From positions 727,630-758,362 of the forward strand of contig BFEA01000483.1 of NCBI GenBank assembly GCA_003427395.1: DNA of 30,733 nt, in the 5' to 3' direction. A program made the translations under genes and the position numbers. The stretch comes from Chara braunii. Its lineage: Eukaryota; Streptophyta; Charophyceae; Charales; Characeae. Shown piece by piece: positions 19,543-29,387 of the stretch (position 1 is the stretch's first letter; the number at the start of each line of letters is the position of its first letter). The notes under the pieces are model-generated. The model did no database searches and was not told where the DNA came from. It saw nothing but the letters and a program-made list of their open reading frames with translations.

Positions 19543-19696
19543 CTCGGGGGGTTGCATTGGGATTGAACTATCTATCAGTGTCCAGTCGTGGAAGGAGAAT
19601 TTGTAGTGCCTCTTTACCCCTCGGGGGGTTGCATTGGGATTGAACTATCTATCAGTGTCCAGTCATGGAAGGAGAATTTGTAGTGCCTCTTTATAT
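19543..19696 (+). repeat. Two-copy 77-bp tandem duplication
   Basis: CCTCGGGGGGTTGCATTGGG opens both copies (19543 and 19620). Both continue to CAGTGTCCAGTC, GTGGAAGGAG or ATGGAAGGAG, and TTTGTAGTGCCTCTTTA. I see only one difference (G to A), so the duplication is recent. The unit includes the last codons of LINE-C on the minus strand, so it duplicates the LINE-C 3' end. Confidence 0.9.
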
Positions 19697-21612
19697 TGGG
19701 CCGGGCCTTCCTTCTGCTCTCCTTTCCACTCTACCTCTGCCACCCATCCCCTTTGCTCCCCACCCAGGCAGTCTCCTGAAAAGACGTTGATTCTCGTCTT
19801 GATGTGTGAGGCAGTTTCCATTGTATCCAGATTCCAGACTTACTTTACCCTGCTCCCATTGTGCCAGCACATCCGTTTGTATTTCTTGTTTGACTGTTTC
19901 TGCGAACTCTGCTCCCCCAATCTGGCTTCATCCATTTGAAGTGTACAACGCTTCCACCAGAGCGCCCATAGAATAAACCTATGACCGAGGTGGAAAGTGT
20001 TTATGGTGAAGGTGCTGGCCTGTGGCGACTGCCATGCGCTCAATAGCAGGGCGCGCCAGTCCCAAGGCCACTCCACTCTTGTGCCCATTTGCCACCAGAT
20101 ACGGTCCTATCAGCACCAAGTCAGGACGGCTCCCGGGCACTGAAGGAAGACATGTTCGATTGTTTCACTTTTTTTTTCGAAAGGGAAAGTTCAGAACGCA
20201 GGAGTTGCACCAAGCGGTGGCCCGGCGCTTCTGTTCCAGGCTTCCACTGTCAGTCAGTCATTTGTCGGCAAGCACCTGTGTTCTATCTGCCACTCAAGGG
20301 GGAAGATCTTCGCAGGTGTCTGTTTGGTAGAGGTGAACCATTTGACCGGGCGTAGCGAGGATCTTTCGACACTTAAATGTTTCACCCATCTGAGCATCAC
20401 TTTTTCTTTTAAGCCTGTTTTCTGACGGAGTTTCCGGTATGTAGCCTTGACATCGAGCGAACACAGCGTCTGGTTGTGTTGGGGGGGGGGGTCTTCGACC
20501 GGGTTGTCTAGACCCAACCTGCAGAGTCAAAGGCCAAGTGGGAGATTGGTGTGTTGGGCTGGAAGGCTACCAATTCATTCCCTCCACGCAAGACCGTGAT
20601 TTTCAAGAGTTGTGCGTTGTCCACCCAGGTCGTCTCCTCTCGTTCCGGTCTCGTGAGTGTGGTGGCGTGGTGGAGGTGAAGGAGGGAGAGAAGGGTCTTC
20701 CCATCTGGGCATCCATCGATCACATCAATCACATTTCCAATTTTGTCCGGAGTTCCAGTGATCGTCACCCAATCCCCCTGTTGAAAGTAGTGTCCCTTTC
20801 TAAGGATTTGTAGTATTTTTGTACCAGGCTAGGGGGATAGAAAAAACTATTGTATCTAGCGACTCCCTGATGTGGTGGCAGTGTTTCAGCTGAGGACGGG
20901 GCTGTTGCTCAGATTTTCAGTCTTTTGCTGATTGGTACCAGATGTCACCTATCGTCAAGACCCCGTTTTTCACCCAACCCTTCCAAGGGGGGCCTGAGCC
21001 GCAAACAATTCTACTCTGTTTGTCGCTAATCCCTCTGTTCCCAAACAGAGGTTGGCAGTGCACCTCCTCCCACCTTGTCAGAGGATTTTTTTCCGGGTGT
21101 CGTAGCAGTGATGGCCAAAAGGCATCATGGTGCATATCGTTCCCAGCCACTTGCCTGTCTGAGCCGTCCTCTTTTGGATATTTCGTTGGAATCGTCCAAT
21201 ATCGGTCCTCTTGCCAGATTAGAGGATGCATCTGTGTGGGAGTTTTTGGTGCTAGTCTAGCGATCTGTTCAAGGGCCAGTGCCCTCCACGGAAGGTGGGG
21301 AGTGAATTATGGTCTCTTAATCCACTGGAGGGCCAATGCTTCGATTTGTGTCATTGGGTCTACAATTTCCAGTCCCCCTTTGGATTTGGGCTGGGTCAAT
21401 TAGAACCAGGACACTCTGCTGATCACATTGGCGTACTCGTGATTGCCACACCATAGAAAGGCCGCAACTCATCTCTGCAGGGAGCATGATGCCTGCTTTT
21501 CTCAGTGACCAAATCGCATACCAGATAGAGGCCAGGAGGACGCTGTTGATGACAAGGGCCCGGACAAAGAGAGAGGTATGCTTATCTTTCCAGAGCGGGT
21601 TTTATAAGCCAT
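19660..21612 (-). mobile_element. LINE-C: L1-like retrotransposon, C-terminal half
   Basis: A second minus-strand LINE copy, independent of LINE-B. Reading right to left it enters downstream of the RT active site, at a segment reading ALVINSVLLASIWYAI. It ends in coding sequence that runs into the 77-bp duplication. No A tail was found on its 3' side. The right boundary adjoins a T/C-rich tract (21639-21680). Confidence 0.8.
19660..21612 (-). pseudogene. LINE-C ORF2 C-terminal region, frameshifted
   Basis: Key blocks in order are INSVLLASIWYA, then FLWCGNHEYANVISRVSW, then KSKGGLEIVDPMTQIEALAL. This is the same connector as in LINE-B, and a stop interrupts it. After a frame change come QPLFGNRGISDKQ and PWKGWVKNGVLTIGDIW, the usual L1 stretch before the C-terminal zinc-finger domain. 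Another open piece (20508-20768) has VTITGTPDKIGNV. A third (20254-20517) has LRWVKHLSVER and FPLEWQIEHRCLP. The last ends near RFILWALWWKRC, the equivalent of the W.I....WW.R block near the ORF2 C-terminus. Stops and shifts between the blocks show it is dead. Confidence 0.8.
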
Positions 21613-21638
21613 CCTTCATTCCTACCTGGTCTGCCCCC

Positions 21639-21680
21639 TTTTTTCTTTTTTTTCTTTTTTTTCTTTTTTTTCTTTTTTTC
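21639..21680 (+). repeat. (CTTTTTTTT)n 9-bp repeat
   Basis: About five units of one C and seven to eight T. It sits at the LINE-C truncation point. Confidence 0.9.
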
Positions 21681-21708
21681 ATTCCACCCGCGATAATCAG
21701 ATAGGAGT

Positions 21709-21782
21709 GATGGTAAGAGCATGCACTCTATTGGTGTGGAGCAGAGGGAGCTACACCTGCTGGAAAGCAGGTCCAGCATCCC
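21709..21782 (+). repeat. SINE-like core repeat S2, copy 4, with possible tRNA-like head
   Basis: GTGATGGTAAGAGCATGCAC precedes the core. This resembles a tRNA D-arm / A-box (TGGTAAGAGC). The core CTATTGGTGTGGAGC, then CTACACCTGCTGGAAAGCAG and GTCCAGCATCCC, carries a small insertion compared with other copies. This copy is the best hint that S2 is tRNA-derived. Confidence 0.6.
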
Positions 21783-21950
21783 CTGAGATACAAAGTTCAG
21801 ATGATAATTCAACACATGCTGGGAACCAGCCCAGTGTCCCTCATGATGCTGCTGCTGAAGATGAGGACGCTACTGACAGTCAGTAGTCTTGCCAAACTGA
21901 TGGAGAGCCGTGTGCTTGGAAATCTTGCACGCACGGTTCAGAGGGAAGCT

Positions 21951-22018
21951 TAGTCAGATTACACACACTGCTTACCCTATCTATTGGGTCGTTGGTTCGA
22001 ATCCAACCTTTTTTTTTT
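21951..22018 (+). ncRNA. tRNA-like sequence (Pol III promoter-like), followed by T10
   Basis: GTTGG-TTCGAAT-CCAAC is a perfect tRNA T-arm with a textbook B box (GGTTCGAATCC). Forty-nine bases upstream AAGCTTAGTCAGA resembles an A box. A run of ten T directly follows, a Pol III stop. The anticodon and acceptor stems do not fold convincingly, so this is more likely a tRNA relic or SINE head than a working tRNA. Confidence 0.5.
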
Positions 22019-22022
22019 GTTT

Positions 22023-22081
22023 AACCAGTCCCTCCGCTAGAAGAGGTGATAAGAGAACCCCTCCTAGCGGGCTGCCTGGTT
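22023..22081. repeat. Imperfect hairpin, 18-nt arms
   Basis: AACCAGTCCCTCCGCTAG at the left and CTAGCGGGCTGCCTGGTT at the right pair at both ends (AACCAG and CCGCTAG) with a mismatched middle. GAGG/CCTC pair inside. It lies between the tRNA-like sequence and the fifth S2 core. Confidence 0.6.
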
Positions 22082-22136
22082 GCTCCAATCTATTGGTGGG
22101 GAGCAGCACCTGCTGGAAAATGGGTCCAGCGGAGCT
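22082..22136 (+). repeat. SINE-like core repeat S2, copy 5
   Basis: GCTCCAATCTATTGGTGGGG, then AGCAGCACCTGCTGGAAAAT and GGGTCCAGCGGAGC. It follows the tRNA-like sequence and hairpin directly, so all three may be one composite element of ~190 bp. Confidence 0.7.
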
Positions 22137-23091
22137 GTTCTGTGTTCAAATATACGGTCGACTGACATTCTATTCTAATCTAATTTAATTGGATTAGAGA
22201 CGTGTGTACAAGCGCTTTGTTGATGATGATATTGTAATTGACAATAGAATAACTATCGACTATGTCAGCAAAAACTGTTGTCCCACTCCATGAACAAACC
22301 TATCCTCTCCTATACTCGACACAACACTCCAAGGATGAAATCCTCCTGATTAATACCAGCAAGCGGTGTCTTGTTCTCACTATCAAGACTCTAACCGGCC
22401 CCTTAGATGATCTCGGCAGCACCCCCCCAGTTCACCACCTGATTGCCTTCCTCCCTCGACGTATCCCCAGACCAGGCCTCACACTCCTACTACTAGCAGG
22501 TCACAGGGCAAAACGTCCCAGCACCAGTCAGCGTCGTTCTGGCATCAACAAACTAAGAGCATAAAGCACCACAGCTCTACAAGGCATCAGCCAGGATTCC
22601 ACCATCTCTGAATTCTTGTATCTAATATGAAAGGAGACCAGATGTCGGCCATGAAATATAGAAGCCAGGTAAGCTTGACATAGCATTGTCAGTAATGCAC
22701 TATGCCTGTCCTGGTTCTTTAAAGACAGCCGTCTGTCTCCCAGGTGCCTTCATAATACTGAAGATTGATGAGGATTGATTATCAAAACAGAACATAGAAA
22801 ATTCGCACCCCCTGCCCCCCTCCTCCTTTCCACCCTATCCTGTCACTGCCTCTGCCCAAAAAAAAGCCCCAAGTGTAGACCTTTCTCTTCGGCCCCAGCT
22901 TGGAACAGTCCCACTTCCCCCCTATAACCCGAGAGGCATCCAGTTCCCACCCGTAGCGTGCCTCTGCTTACCCCTTACCCTAATATGCCCCTGCTGAGGT
23001 TCAATGCCTCCCCTCTCATCTACCCCAGCCCCAGAATGGAGTATCCCCCTCAATCTGCCCATACCCCTCTCATCTCTCGCATAGGACCAGC
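22137..23091. other. No gene recognised; C-rich stretch at 22806-23090
   Basis: An open frame at 22262-22564 (100 codons) has no recognisable motif. The right part is strongly C-rich with CCCCTCC-type words. Confidence 0.45.
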
Positions 23092-23640
23092 GGTAGCCTA
23101 CAGTGGTGTGTGTGAGGCCTGGGAGAGCTCGACAGGGAATAAGACAGTGTTAGACAGTTTTAGAGAGTTTTGTTTGGGAAGAAATGGGGGGCATTCGGGA
23201 TTTCGGGCATAGTTGTACTGTAGCTGTACTGTATGCATCTGGCCTGAAGTCCACCCAGTGTGGGCACTGCCATTGGGGAGGTGCGTGGGTCTTTTGCTGG
23301 TGGGGAGGGGGCGGGAAAATGGAGTCGAAGGGTGCGGTCCTTGTCATAAGACGGACCGGTCGCTGAGGCGGTCCTAGCAGAGAAAAAAAGCGAAGGAACA
23401 GTGGTAGCCTACAGGGGTAGTGCGGAGGTCGTTTCGGACGGCACCCAGGGGTTTCTTATTCAGGCAACTTCGTAGTGCGAGAGGGAACGGGAAGAAATGG
23501 GGGGCGCTCGGGATTTCGGGCATAGCTGTACTGTAGCTGTAATGTATGCATCTGGCCTGAAGTCCACCCAGTGTGGGCACTGCTGTTGGGAAGGTGCGTG
23601 GGTTTTTCGCTGGTGGGGTGCCAAAGGCGGTTGGTGGGCG
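23092..23640 (+). repeat. Two-copy ~312-bp tandem duplication
   Basis: Copy 1 starts at 23092 and copy 2 at 23403, both with GGTAGCCTACAG. The middle diverges, then GAAGAAATGGGGGGC, GGGATTTCGGGCATAG, TGCATCTGGCCTGAAGTCCA and CCCAGTGTGGGCACTG are nearly identical at a spacing of 313. Overlapping minus-strand frames (23374-23968) have no motif and repeat with the unit, so they are not considered genes. Confidence 0.85.
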
Positions 23641-24049
23641 GCTGGGCGGGCGGGGAAACGAGGTGGGTGATGTGCAGAAATTGAGAGGCGGATGCACTTG
23701 TGTAGAGTCGTGGCGCTGGAAGGTCGTAGAGCACCTGCACGTGCGAAGAGGTTCTGCGACATGGTCCTCCCTCCATCCGGGCTGCACCTCCGCGCCTTGC
23801 GCGGTACACAGTGACATTAGTACACATTACGACCTTACATTGTATGAGCAGCGACATTGGGGATACATTGTAGACTGGGTTTGTCGGGCTATGGTGGCTG
23901 ATCCTCCCTCTCTCCTTCTTCCCCTCCGTCTCCCCTCCCTCCTTCTGAGTGATGATGTATGCTGTCAAGTCCTGTCATTGTCCATGCTGAGTCAGATGTT
24001 GGTATTACAGTCTTCCGCTGTGCTATTTTTGTATTGACTCTGAGAGGCC
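23641..24049. other. No gene recognised
   Basis: GC-rich start, then a CT-rich patch (23905-23945). No motif was seen. Confidence 0.45.
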
Positions 24050-24212
24050 GGTTCTTGGTTCTGATCGATGCTGATTAGGCATGCGACATATACCCAGCCC
24101 ATGTTGCTGAATGACACACACAGAATGTGTGTTCAACTCCTGACGGGATCATACAAATACAATAAAGCTCAGTGTTACCCCCTTTCAGAACCAGGAAAAC
24201 CGGAGTCTGCTG

Positions 24213-24292
24213 GCACGAGTCCAAAAGGTTAGGACACCGGTTGGAAATGCGCATTGTGGTATGAGGTTGTGGCTTGAAACACCACTACCTCG
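24213..24292 (+). ncRNA. tRNA-Ser-like relic, copy 1
   Basis: GCACGAGTCC, AGGTTAGGAC, CCGGTTGGAAATG and GTGGCTTGAAACACCAC lie in tRNA order. It is the older of two copies: its B box has decayed to GCTTGAAAC and the acceptor partner is CTCGCTC. See the entry at 24539 for the reasoning. Confidence 0.35.
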
Positions 24293-24538
24293 CTCATGGA
24301 CGCCGGAGCGTGCTCTCATAGTGCATGGCCATTTGCACACCGATTGTTGGTCCCGTCAGGAGTTGAACTCACATTCTGTGTGTGTCATTCGGTTCTTGGT
24401 TCTGATCGATGCCGATTAGGCATGCGACATATACCCAGCCCATGTTGCTGAATGACACACACAGAATGTGAGTTCAACTCCTGACGGGATCATACAAATA
24501 TATACCCCCTTTCAGAACAAGGAAAACCAGTGTCTGCT

Positions 24539-24621
24539 GGCACGAGTCCGAAAGGTTAGGACACCGGTTGGAAATGCGCATCATGGTATGAGGTCGTGGC
24601 TCGAAACACCACTACCTCGCG
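24539..24621 (+). ncRNA. tRNA-Ser-like relic, copy 2
   Basis: The ends GCACGAG and CTCGCGC can pair as a 7-bp acceptor stem with one A-C mismatch. TCCGAAAGGTTAGGA is a plausible class II D-arm (3-bp stem). CCGGTTGGAAATG has a loop TTGGAAA that would read anticodon GGA (Ser). GTGGCTCGAAACACCAC contains a near-B-box GCTCGAAAC. The anticodon stem does not pair, and three extra bases separate the T-arm from the acceptor. It is therefore a relic or tRNA-derived repeat, not a functional tRNA. An alternative is a plain hairpin (GAGGTCGTGG with CCACTACCTC). Confidence 0.4.
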
Positions 24622-24678
24622 CATCGACACCGGAGCACGCTCTCATACTGCATGGCCATTTGCACACCGGTTGTTGCG

Positions 24679-26315
24679 GGTTGGGGGGCGCTTTAGGGGG
24701 AATCAGGTCCCGGTTTGCAGTTTGCCCTTCAGGGGGTTGTTGCTTCCGCTGTGGGTGTAGAGGGTTGGGCGACACATATAGGGTGGGGAGTTTCGGAGTC
24801 CTTGCTTTGTAGGGTGGGCACCTTGAGGGGGGACTTGTGGCTTGTGGTTGTACCCATGATTAGGGAATAGAAGCCCTTAGTTGCATCCGGTTATAGCAGC
24901 TCTTCAGCTTCTCAGTGGCAGGGTAGCCTCTGCTAGCCTCTGCTGTGGGTAAGGGCTAGATTGGATTAAGGACCGGATCTTTGCCTGCAGCCCACACAAA
25001 GCCACACAAGCACAAACTCACACAAACACAATCACACTGAAAGAATCAACTGTCACACACTTCACACATTGATCAGGAGTTCATGTGTTAGTTTGGAGGA
25101 AAAGGAAATCACAAGAATAAGATGAAGACACCGACACACACGACATCCACTCCCGAAAATAGAAAACAATACACATGGGAGACATACTTTGAATAATGAG
25201 GTCGAAATTCTAGAACTTACTGTTACTTACATGAAAACAAAGGAGATCACCGTTGCTGGCCACCGATTGGTATGTCAACCAATCTTCCACCATCACTCTA
25301 TGATCCTTCTCTACAATGGCCTCTATGCACAACCAGCCAGTGCCATCACCCCTCCGAGCACATTGGGCATGTGGAGGCTATTCTACGTGCAATTGTGCAA
25401 TAAGCAGCATCTGGAGCATTGAGGAGAAGGGAGGAATAGAATATGTGGAGTGCCAAAGGACAGTGCTGAGACATTTGCAAGAGAGTAGAAGATGGAAGAA
25501 AGGTGGTGAGCCAGCGGATCAGGCCAGGGGGGATTATGCCCATTGGGCTGCATCTATCTCCATGCATCAATCCAACAACTACTCTGTGACCAATAGTGTA
25601 AGAGAAAGGTGATTGAGGAAGACAGAGGCACAAGAAAAGGGACATAGGGATGTGGGGAAATTTTTTAATATTCTTTGTGAATGCATACCATTGACATTTC
25701 TTACTCCTACATTTTCATGGAGATCGACGACCGTTGAAAAGTTGAAAACCAATGTTACCAATCAAAGATGGTTTTTCAGACAAAAGGACAGTTCTACCTA
25801 GTCTTGATGCATCGATTGTGCATCGCCAGCATGGATCAGATCGCAAACGGGAGAGCCTGCTGGTCTTCCCCTGTTATTGCTTCATCTTACACTGTCTCAC
25901 GTTTGTATCACATCAGGGTGCATTATTGGGACAGACTGCCATGGCAGGGGCACATGGCAGTGTTGGAAGTTTCATGGAGTATTCTCCCTTTCCAATGTGT
26001 GTGCTAAGAGGGGGCTTCCATCATGATAATTTAGGAGTTATCATTATGTTAATAAAAAAGGGCAACCACCTTGAGGTCAACATGACCGGCCCCAACTCAG
26101 GTCTCCTTATCAAAGGTTGATGGGTGTACATTCAGCCAGTTTTTGAACAGCTCTGTTCCTTTGATTCTAATACAGCTGGGTGGCCAGAGAAGAAAGAGGG
26201 CTGGGTGTGCACTTGTATTTGAACAGCTCTCTCTATTCTGGCACAAGCCGACTTTGCTGGCGACCCAGCTCTTGAGGTATGTGGAAGATTATTGTAGGTA
26301 TCTATTTACGGAGGG
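24679..26315. other. No gene recognised; CA-rich patch at 24989-25075
   Basis: The patch is made of irregular CACACAAA-like words. Open frames of 60-120 codons occur (25189-26120), but no motif, conserved-looking composition or start context supports any of them. Confidence 0.45.
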
Positions 26316-26503
26316 GTAGGCATGGGCTTGGGGGGACATGGTGGAAGTGCCGGAGGAGGCAGTATGATCATCTAGGAGTAGGAGTGGACCTGGGGGGACA
26401 TGGCGGCAGTGCTGGAGGAGGCAGTATGATCGTCTAAGAGTAGGAGTGGACTTGGGGGGACATGGCGGCAGCGCCGGAGGAGGCAGTATGGTCGTCTATT
26501 GGA
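26316..26503 (+). repeat. 62-bp minisatellite, three copies
   Basis: GGGGGGACATGG recurs at a 62-bp spacing (ACATG at 26336, 26398 and 26460). It is followed each time by CAGT/CAGC or AAGTG and GGAGGAGGCAGTATG.TC. Copies are about 90 percent alike. It lies just upstream of the LINE-D coding similarity. Confidence 0.9.
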
Positions 26504-26559
26504 GCATGACTGGATTTGGAAAGGATTGGATTGCTGGATGCTGCTCTCAGTCGAGGAGG

Positions 26560-29360
26560 AGGTGGGGTGAGTGATTGCGGAATTGACTAGGCTGAGGGGG
26601 CCAGGAACGGATGGAGTCCCAGTGGAATTCTACAAGGTGTATCGCAGGACTTTCAGGATGCTCCTCGCGGACGAGTTTAACGAGGCAATCCGGCATAGCA
26701 TACTTCCAAAAGGTTTTGCAGATAAGTTCACAGTAGCGATCTAGAAAAAAAGGGGCTAAGGATGATGTGCGCAATTGGCGACCTATCTCAGTACTGAACA
26801 CTAAAGTCCTGGCGAACCGGCTGGGGGAAGTCCTTCATATGCTGATCCACCCCACGCACACCGGTGTCATGCCAGGGAGGCAGATAATCACGAATATTGC
26901 GCATCAGGTATTGGAGGAGTCGCCGAGTGGGGGACATCAACTAGCGCTTGTGCTCATCAACCTTGAGAAGGCCTATGACCAGGTCAGGTGGGAATTCCTT
27001 CTTCAGAGTATGGCACACAGAAGCATAGGCGGTATCTTTAGAGGGTGGGTCAGAACTGTCCTAACACATGCCCAAGCATTCATGCAGGTGGATGGGGTAC
27101 GGTCTACGGGCATCGAAGTCACGAGGTCATTGAGACAGTGCTGTCCATTATCTCCGGCCCTGTACGTCACTTACATCAAAGCCCTGCATGGCGTTCTGAG
27201 ACATGATGGAAGATTGCAAGGCCTGCGGGTGGGCACCGAGCAGTGGCTGAAGTCCTCTGCTTTCACTGACAACACCAGGGCCATTATTCCCCCCCCCACG
27301 CCGGGCCCACAGGGCAGCAGTTGAACATATTGAAGTCCACTCTTCAGAAGTTTTGCAGATTCTTGGGGGTGAAGGTCAATAGGGAGAATTCCAAATTTGT
27401 CTTCCCGCAAGGCATGGCTCCCCCGGAGGGATGGGACATCCCCACATACAGGGATGATAGGGGTGATCATCTCCCCAGTTGATGGGGGTGCCACTCAGTT
27501 GACAGCATTGGCGGCGGCACTGGTGGCAAAGCTGGCTGCTTGGAGAGCGAGGGTCAGCCTAGGCGTCTTTGGTAAGGCATTAGCTGTCAAGAATTCGGTG
27601 CTCTCCACTCTGTGGTATGCTGGCGCCATCCACCTGCCCAGTAGAAGGACGCTAATGCAGCTGAGGAGAGTCGTTCGTGCTTATTTATGGTATGGACAGG
27701 TGGAGGCGGAGGGGGGAGGGACATGTAGAGTAACATGGCCAAAGTTGACTCAGCCACGGTGAGAGGGAGGGCTGGGTATCCTAGACCCAAGGCTGCAGAT
27801 GAGTGCTCTCCACTTGAGGAATCCAGTATGGCTGCTCTTGAAGACGGCGGGTGAACCCTGGAGGGGGTTAACTGAACAGCACGTGGCATATACACTGAGA
27901 GAACCACCAGAGTTGGTCGGTTTGTGCTTTACTAGTGCGAATCTGATGGGTCATGTTCGCAGGGGAGCAGTGTGGTCCACTTTGCTGGCCATTTGGATGC
28001 ATAAGATGCAGATCCGTTGCCTTTTGCCAGAAACTGTGGATGCGGTCCTTAACCAGCTTCATTCCCTTGACAAGGTAAGGCAGGCGCCTCCGGACAACAA
28101 TGGGCAGAAAGCGGGGGTACAAGGCCGGGCATCTCTGGGACACTCAGCTAGGTGAGTGATGCTCTGATGAAAAATGATGGGGAGGCTCCACTGGCAGTCT
28201 AGGAGACCCCAGTGATTGCGAGAGATGAGAGGGGCGATCCCACCTGAATGGATGGAGCTGCTAAAGAAGGGCGGGTTTCAGAAGGGGGAGTGGGTGAAGA
28301 GAAACGGGGAGCTCCACCCGAGGACAACTTATAGGATCGAAGGGACGCAGGCAGGAGACAGGCTGGAAGCTATGAAATGCGTAGTGAGGTTGGGATACGA
28401 GGGGTTGGCCGCCCCACTGATTGGAGCAGGCCAGGACAGGATGCCCTGGCCGTGCCAGCTTGACCCTGAATCGGTGGAGACGGTATCGGTGTGCAAGGGG
28501 GGCAAAATGGGGATGAAGAGTACCTCCCCTTCTGCATCAGCAAAGCAAGGTGAGACTTGGTGTTCGACCCACAGGAGTGGTACCACCACTTCAGAACTAC
28601 AGCAGGAAGAGTATCCCGCTCCCGCAGCTCACTGTTAAAGAAATTATCGAGCGCTACTCCCAAGGGTGGACATCTTGATAGAACTCCAGGACCGGTGGGC
28701 GAAAAGGGACGGGTTCCCCCCGGCCTGGATGGCCAGATGGACATTCCGGAAATGAAAGGAGTAGTGCGCAACACTGAAGACTTTACCGGACCAGAAGCAG
28801 GTGGGACTGCTATGGATGATTTACCACCTCGCAGTCCCCACTGCCCAGTGGCTGTCCACCAAGAGCAGGTATAAGGCGGAATGCTGCTCAGCCTCAGAAT
28901 GTGGGCAGGTGGAGTCGATCCCTCATCTTTTTGTGGGCTGCTCTGAGGTGCAGCAATTTTGGAAATGGTGTCAACAGAAATGACAGATCCCTCCTCGTTG
29001 GTGGTCAACGGAAAGGATGTTGCGGCGATCCTGTTGGGTGCCATGATGACTGTGATACACGAAGACAAAAAACGCCTTTATGCGGCAGAAGTGATCAGAG
29101 GGGCGGTGCTCTGGGCAATTCGGACGCTTCATAATGAAAGGATTCGACAGGGCAAGGAGGTAACAATGCCAGCCATTAGGAATAGAGCGTTGGAGAACAT
29201 TCTTGTGGCTCTGCTGGTGGACTTTCAGAGGTGCAGGCGGAAATCACGCCCCAATGATAGCAAGTTCTCGAGGGTTTGGGGCGCATACCCCAGCCTGGCT
29301 AAGAAGGACCCTGTGTCTGGAAAGCTGGTCTTCACCCCACCCTCCAGAAATATGCCGTAG
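26560..29360 (+). pseudogene. LINE-D ORF2: reverse transcriptase, connector and zinc finger, broken
   Basis: Block 1 reads LRGPGTDGVPVEFY in frame 3. A stop (TAG at 26742) and a frameshift in an A run follow, and frame 1 continues VRNWRPISVLN, VMPGRQIITNIAHQ, LINLEKAYDQVRWEFL and RQCCPLSPALY. The motif expected to be F-A-D-D reads FTDN (27262-27273). The second catalytic Asp is therefore Asn, and polymerase activity would be lost even without the frameshifts. In the block LINLEKAYD the usual first Asp (LDLEKAYD) is Asn as well. Later pieces are NSVLSTLWYAGAIHLPS, VVRAYLWYGQV, a C-terminal zinc finger with CCSASECGQVESIPHLFVGC (28.9 kb), and a tail with VLWAIRTLHNERIRQG. Confidence 0.88.
29097..29162 (+). 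repeat. Left arm of near-perfect 66-bp inverted repeat
   Basis: Starts AGAGGGGCGGTGCTCTGGGC and ends GGGCAAGGAGGTA. It belongs to the LINE-D coding end (GAVLWAIRTLHNERIRQGKEV region). Its reverse complement is at 29388-29453 with 64 of 66 bases identical. Confidence 0.95.
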
Positions 29361-29387
29361 ATGTGGATAAACACACTCCAGGTTTGC

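Larger units (their letters stand above)
24050..24678 (+). repeat. Two-copy 341-bp tandem repeat with inverted 40-mer
   Basis: Copy 1 is 24050-24390 and copy 2 is 24391-24678, both starting GGTTCTTGGTTCTGATCGAT. Copy 2 stops matching after GCACACCGGTTGTTG and lacks the last ~50 bp of the unit. A 16-bp insertion (near 24162-24178) distinguishes copy 1. The 40-mer beginning GAATGACACACACAGAATGT is present forward at 24109-24148 and 24450-24489 and inverted at 24351-24390. Each unit also holds a tRNA-Ser-like segment. Confidence 0.9.
26540..29360 (+). mobile_element. LINE-D: L1-like retrotransposon, RT to C-terminus
   Basis: Coding similarity begins at the first RT block near 26560 and runs to a terminal stop at 29360. 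Ordinary LINE-D 5' sequence (endonuclease, ORF1) is absent upstream, where the 62-bp minisatellite lies. The copy is inactive: stops, frameshifts and a mutated active site. No poly-A tail follows. Instead an inverted copy of part of its 3' coding end appears at 29388-29453 and repeat R1 at 29488. Confidence 0.88.

Noticed and set aside
22262-22564. 100-codon + frame with plausible composition
   Set aside because: No recognisable motif, neighbour or repeat support. It cannot be called a gene from sequence alone.
23374-23968. Three overlapping minus frames of 100-170 codons
   Set aside because: Proline-rich translation of the 312-bp tandem duplication; no motif and frames repeat with the unit.
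24050-24678. CRISPR-like direct repeats
   Set aside because: Only two long units, in a eukaryotic context with no short regular repeat-spacer pattern. There is no CRISPR array in the window.
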